The position numbers were made by a program, and so were the translations under genes. From Gp13-AA77 sp035946735 (lineage in GTDB: Bacteria > Acidobacteriota > Terriglobia > UBA7540): DNA of 64,000 bases. Of this stretch, positions 61,999 through 64,000 are shown one piece after another. The stretch is taken from positions 1-64,000 of the forward strand of contig DASYYZ010000170.1 in the NCBI GenBank assembly GCA_035946735.1, given 5' to 3'. The notes beneath the pieces are model-generated. The model had not been told where the DNA came from. It worked only from the letters and a program-made list of their open reading frames with translations, and searched no databases. Each line of letters begins with the position of its first letter. The stretch's first letter is position 1.

Positions 61999-63911
61999 GT
62001 GAAGCGCACCAGACGCACTCCCATAAGAATCCTGATTGCCGCCGCTGCCGCTGCCCTCGTCGCCGGGTTCCTTGAAGTCCCGAGCGCGAGCCGTCGGCAC
62101 TATCAGGCGCAGGAGACGAATTCCGAGCCTGATCGCAGCGGACTCTTTGACAAACGCGAGGTGATGATTCCGGTGCGCGACGGGGTGAAGCTTCACACAG
62201 AAGTCTACACACCCAAAAACGCCGCCGAGCCTCTGCCCATCATGCTGACGCGAACTCCTTATGGGCTGGACGATGATAAGAAGGGATTCAGCCGCGATCT
62301 CGACCTCTACCGCGAGATGTTTCCGGACGGCTACATCTTCGCGTTCCAGGACATCCGCGGGCGCTATGGTTCTGAGGGCCAGTTCGTGATGAATCGTGCT
62401 CCCCGCGATCGCACGGATCCGAAGGCCATCGACGAAGCCAGCGACACGTACGATACGGTCGGGTGGTTGGTGAAAAACGTGCCCGGCAATAACGGGAGGG
62501 TGGGGGAAGCCGGCATTTCCTATGGCGGCTGGCTCACCACGATGGCGCTGCTTGATCCTCATCCGGCGCTCAAAGCTATCTCCGAGCAGGCCTCGCCCGC
62601 CGACATGTTCCTGGGCGACGATTTCCACCACAATGGAGCTTTCCGGCTGAGCTACGGTTTTGAGTACGCCGCCTTGCTCGAAACGTCAAAAGAGAACTTC
62701 TCCTTCCGCTTCTCAAAGAATGACCTGTTCGACTGGTACTTGAACGATCTCGGCCCGCTCTCCAACGCCAACGCTCTCTACTTTCATGGCAAGCTGCCCA
62801 CCTGGAATGATTTCGTCAATCACCCCAATTACGATCGCTTCTGGCAGAGGCAAGCTTTTCGGCCCTATCTGGCTAATCTTAAGTTGACCGTTCCGAACTT
62901 GAACGTGGCCGGCTGGTGGGATCAGGAGGACTTTTACGGCCCGGTTGAGATCTACACGCTTCTCGAAAGGAATGACACCGGCCATCTTAACTATCTTGCG
63001 GTAGGGCCCTGGAATCACGGAGGGTGGGCGGGAGGAACGGGCCGGAAGCTCGGCGGTTTCGATTTCGGCAGCGACACGGCGGCTTATTTTCGGGAGCGCA
63101 TTCAGGCGCCATGGTTCGCGTATTGGCTCAAGGGCAAGGGCGTCCTTCCTCTCAAGGAAGCGGTCACTTTCCAGACCGGATCGAATCGCTGGCAGAGCTA
63201 TGATGCCTGGCCGCCGAGCCAAGGCGGCACGGAGCGCAAGTTATACTTGCACGATCGCGCGCTCTTATCCTTTGAGCCGCCGCCGTCGGGCGGAGCAGAA
63301 GGCTTCCAGAGCTATATTTCCGATCCGGCACACCCAGTCCCGTATCGCCACCGGCCCATCAGTCCGACCTACCCGGGGCCGGAATGGCCGGTGTGGCTGC
63401 TCGAGGATCAGCGATTTGTTTACCTGCGTCCGGACGTGGCTGCTTTCCAGACTGAAGTCCTCCCGCAGGACTTAGCCGTGTCCGGCGATATCGTCGCGCA
63501 TCTCGTTGTCTCCACCAGCGGCACTGATAGCGACTGGATCGTGAAGCTCATCGACGTCTACCCTGAGGACTACCCGCAGGACGGGAAGCTCGCCGGTTAT
63601 CAACTGATGATCGCCAACGACGTTTTCCGGGGCCGCTTCCGCAAGAGCTTTGAAGAGCCGCAGCCGATGACGCCAAACCAGCCCACGCCCATCAGCGTCG
63701 ACCTGCACACCAACAATCACTCTTCCTGAAGGGTCATCGAGTCATGGTGCAGGTGCAGAGTACTTGGTTTCCGCTGGTCGATCGCAATCCACAAACGTTT
63801 GTGCCCAGCATCTTTGCCGCCGAGGCCGGCGACTACCAGCAGGCGACGGAGAGGGTGTACTTCGCGGATTCGGCGGCTTCCTACATCGAACTTCCCGTGG
63901 CGCAGCCCTGA
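61999..63911 (+). CDS. CocE/NonD-type S15 hydrolase with a 3' frameshift
   Basis: A GTG start at 61999 opens a protein with an export helix (ILIAAAAAALVAGFLEV) and an alpha/beta-hydrolase of the X-Pro dipeptidyl-peptidase/CocE family: VMIPVRDGVKLHTEVYTPK, FQDIRGRYGSEGQF and the nucleophile GEAGISYGGWLTT. Family members end with a jelly-roll domain. In the starting frame the protein stops early at HTNNHSS (63729). One base earlier the next frame continues LFLKGHRVMVQVQSTWFPLV to SYIELPVAQP and TGA 63909, exactly the missing 64 codons. So it is either a real frameshift or a one-base sequencing error near 63716-63720. Probable acyl-peptide or ester hydrolase. Confidence 0.8.
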
Positions 63912-64000
63912 TCTTGACACGAATCCTCCTCGCCGATAGCATGAATTGGGATCTCTGACGGCGCCCTGGACACCCCATCGGTCAGCGAGCATCTCTAACG

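Overview
The window looks like chromosomal DNA of an Acidobacteriota soil bacterium (Solibacter/Bryobacter-like). This is inferred from gene content, not from a marker gene. The indicators are two large ADOP-type MacB/FtsX permeases, one with a PadR regulator, several FG-GAP/VCBS and beta-propeller secreted proteins, a PEP-CTERM protein, LpxC (so a Gram-negative envelope), many glycoside hydrolases, and the GC-rich dispersed inverted repeats common in this phylum. No rRNA or tRNA gene was found.

Layout. 0-6 kb: a cytochrome c / PQQ-dehydrogenase pair, a chimeric aldo/keto reductase pseudogene, an HGSNAT-like membrane acyltransferase and the wreck of a GH20 hexosaminidase. 6-13 kb: two ADOP permeases; between them lie three translationally coupled minus-strand genes of unknown function (8.7-10.0 kb), then PadR and its permease. 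13.3-20.5 kb: a mobile island in which two partial copies of a DUF6094 methyltransferase-like gene flank a Tn554-like recombinase trio (TnpA/TnpB/TnpC-like) with a linked HTH gene and a Phd/ParE-type toxin-antitoxin pair. Almost every gene here is damaged by a nonsense codon, frameshift or internal deletion. 20.5-24 kb: decayed sequence with fragments of anchor-domain and TPR proteins and one apparently intact DHDPS/KDG-dehydratase-like gene behind a palindromic operator. 24-26.3 kb: a sigma factor and an anti-sigma factor carrying an unusual Ycf48-like C-terminus. 26.5-27.7 kb: an ARPP/DUF6569 protein. 28-29.3 kb: an intact IS630 element beside an integrase fragment.

29.7-37 kb: a GH16 lipoprotein, two beta-propeller gene stubs, a PEP-CTERM protein, a NarL-type response regulator, a TrbI-like secreted protein, ThiD, a PP0621-type zinc-finger membrane protein and a TPR protein. 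37-45 kb, all on the plus strand: lpxC, a SpoIVB-like S55 peptidase, a large secreted beta-propeller protein, and an ECF sigma / anti-sigma / DUF4097 operon. 45-51.7 kb: a 723-aa VCBS protein, a galactose-oxidase-like radical copper oxidase whose promoter and 5' end are tandemly duplicated, and a second VCBS protein with an Ig-like C-terminus. 51.8-54.8 kb: a btuFCD-type B12 (or metal chelate) ABC importer. 55-63.9 kb: a Tat-exported GH116/DUF608 glycosidase, an L-fuconate dehydratase coupled to a prolyl oligopeptidase and followed by a clear intrinsic terminator, and a CocE/S15 hydrolase with a 3' frameshift.

The overall picture is an extracellular glycan- and peptide-scavenging lifestyle with envelope-stress sigma systems. 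The genome has been repeatedly cut by mobile elements, leaving an unusual number of readable gene fossils.
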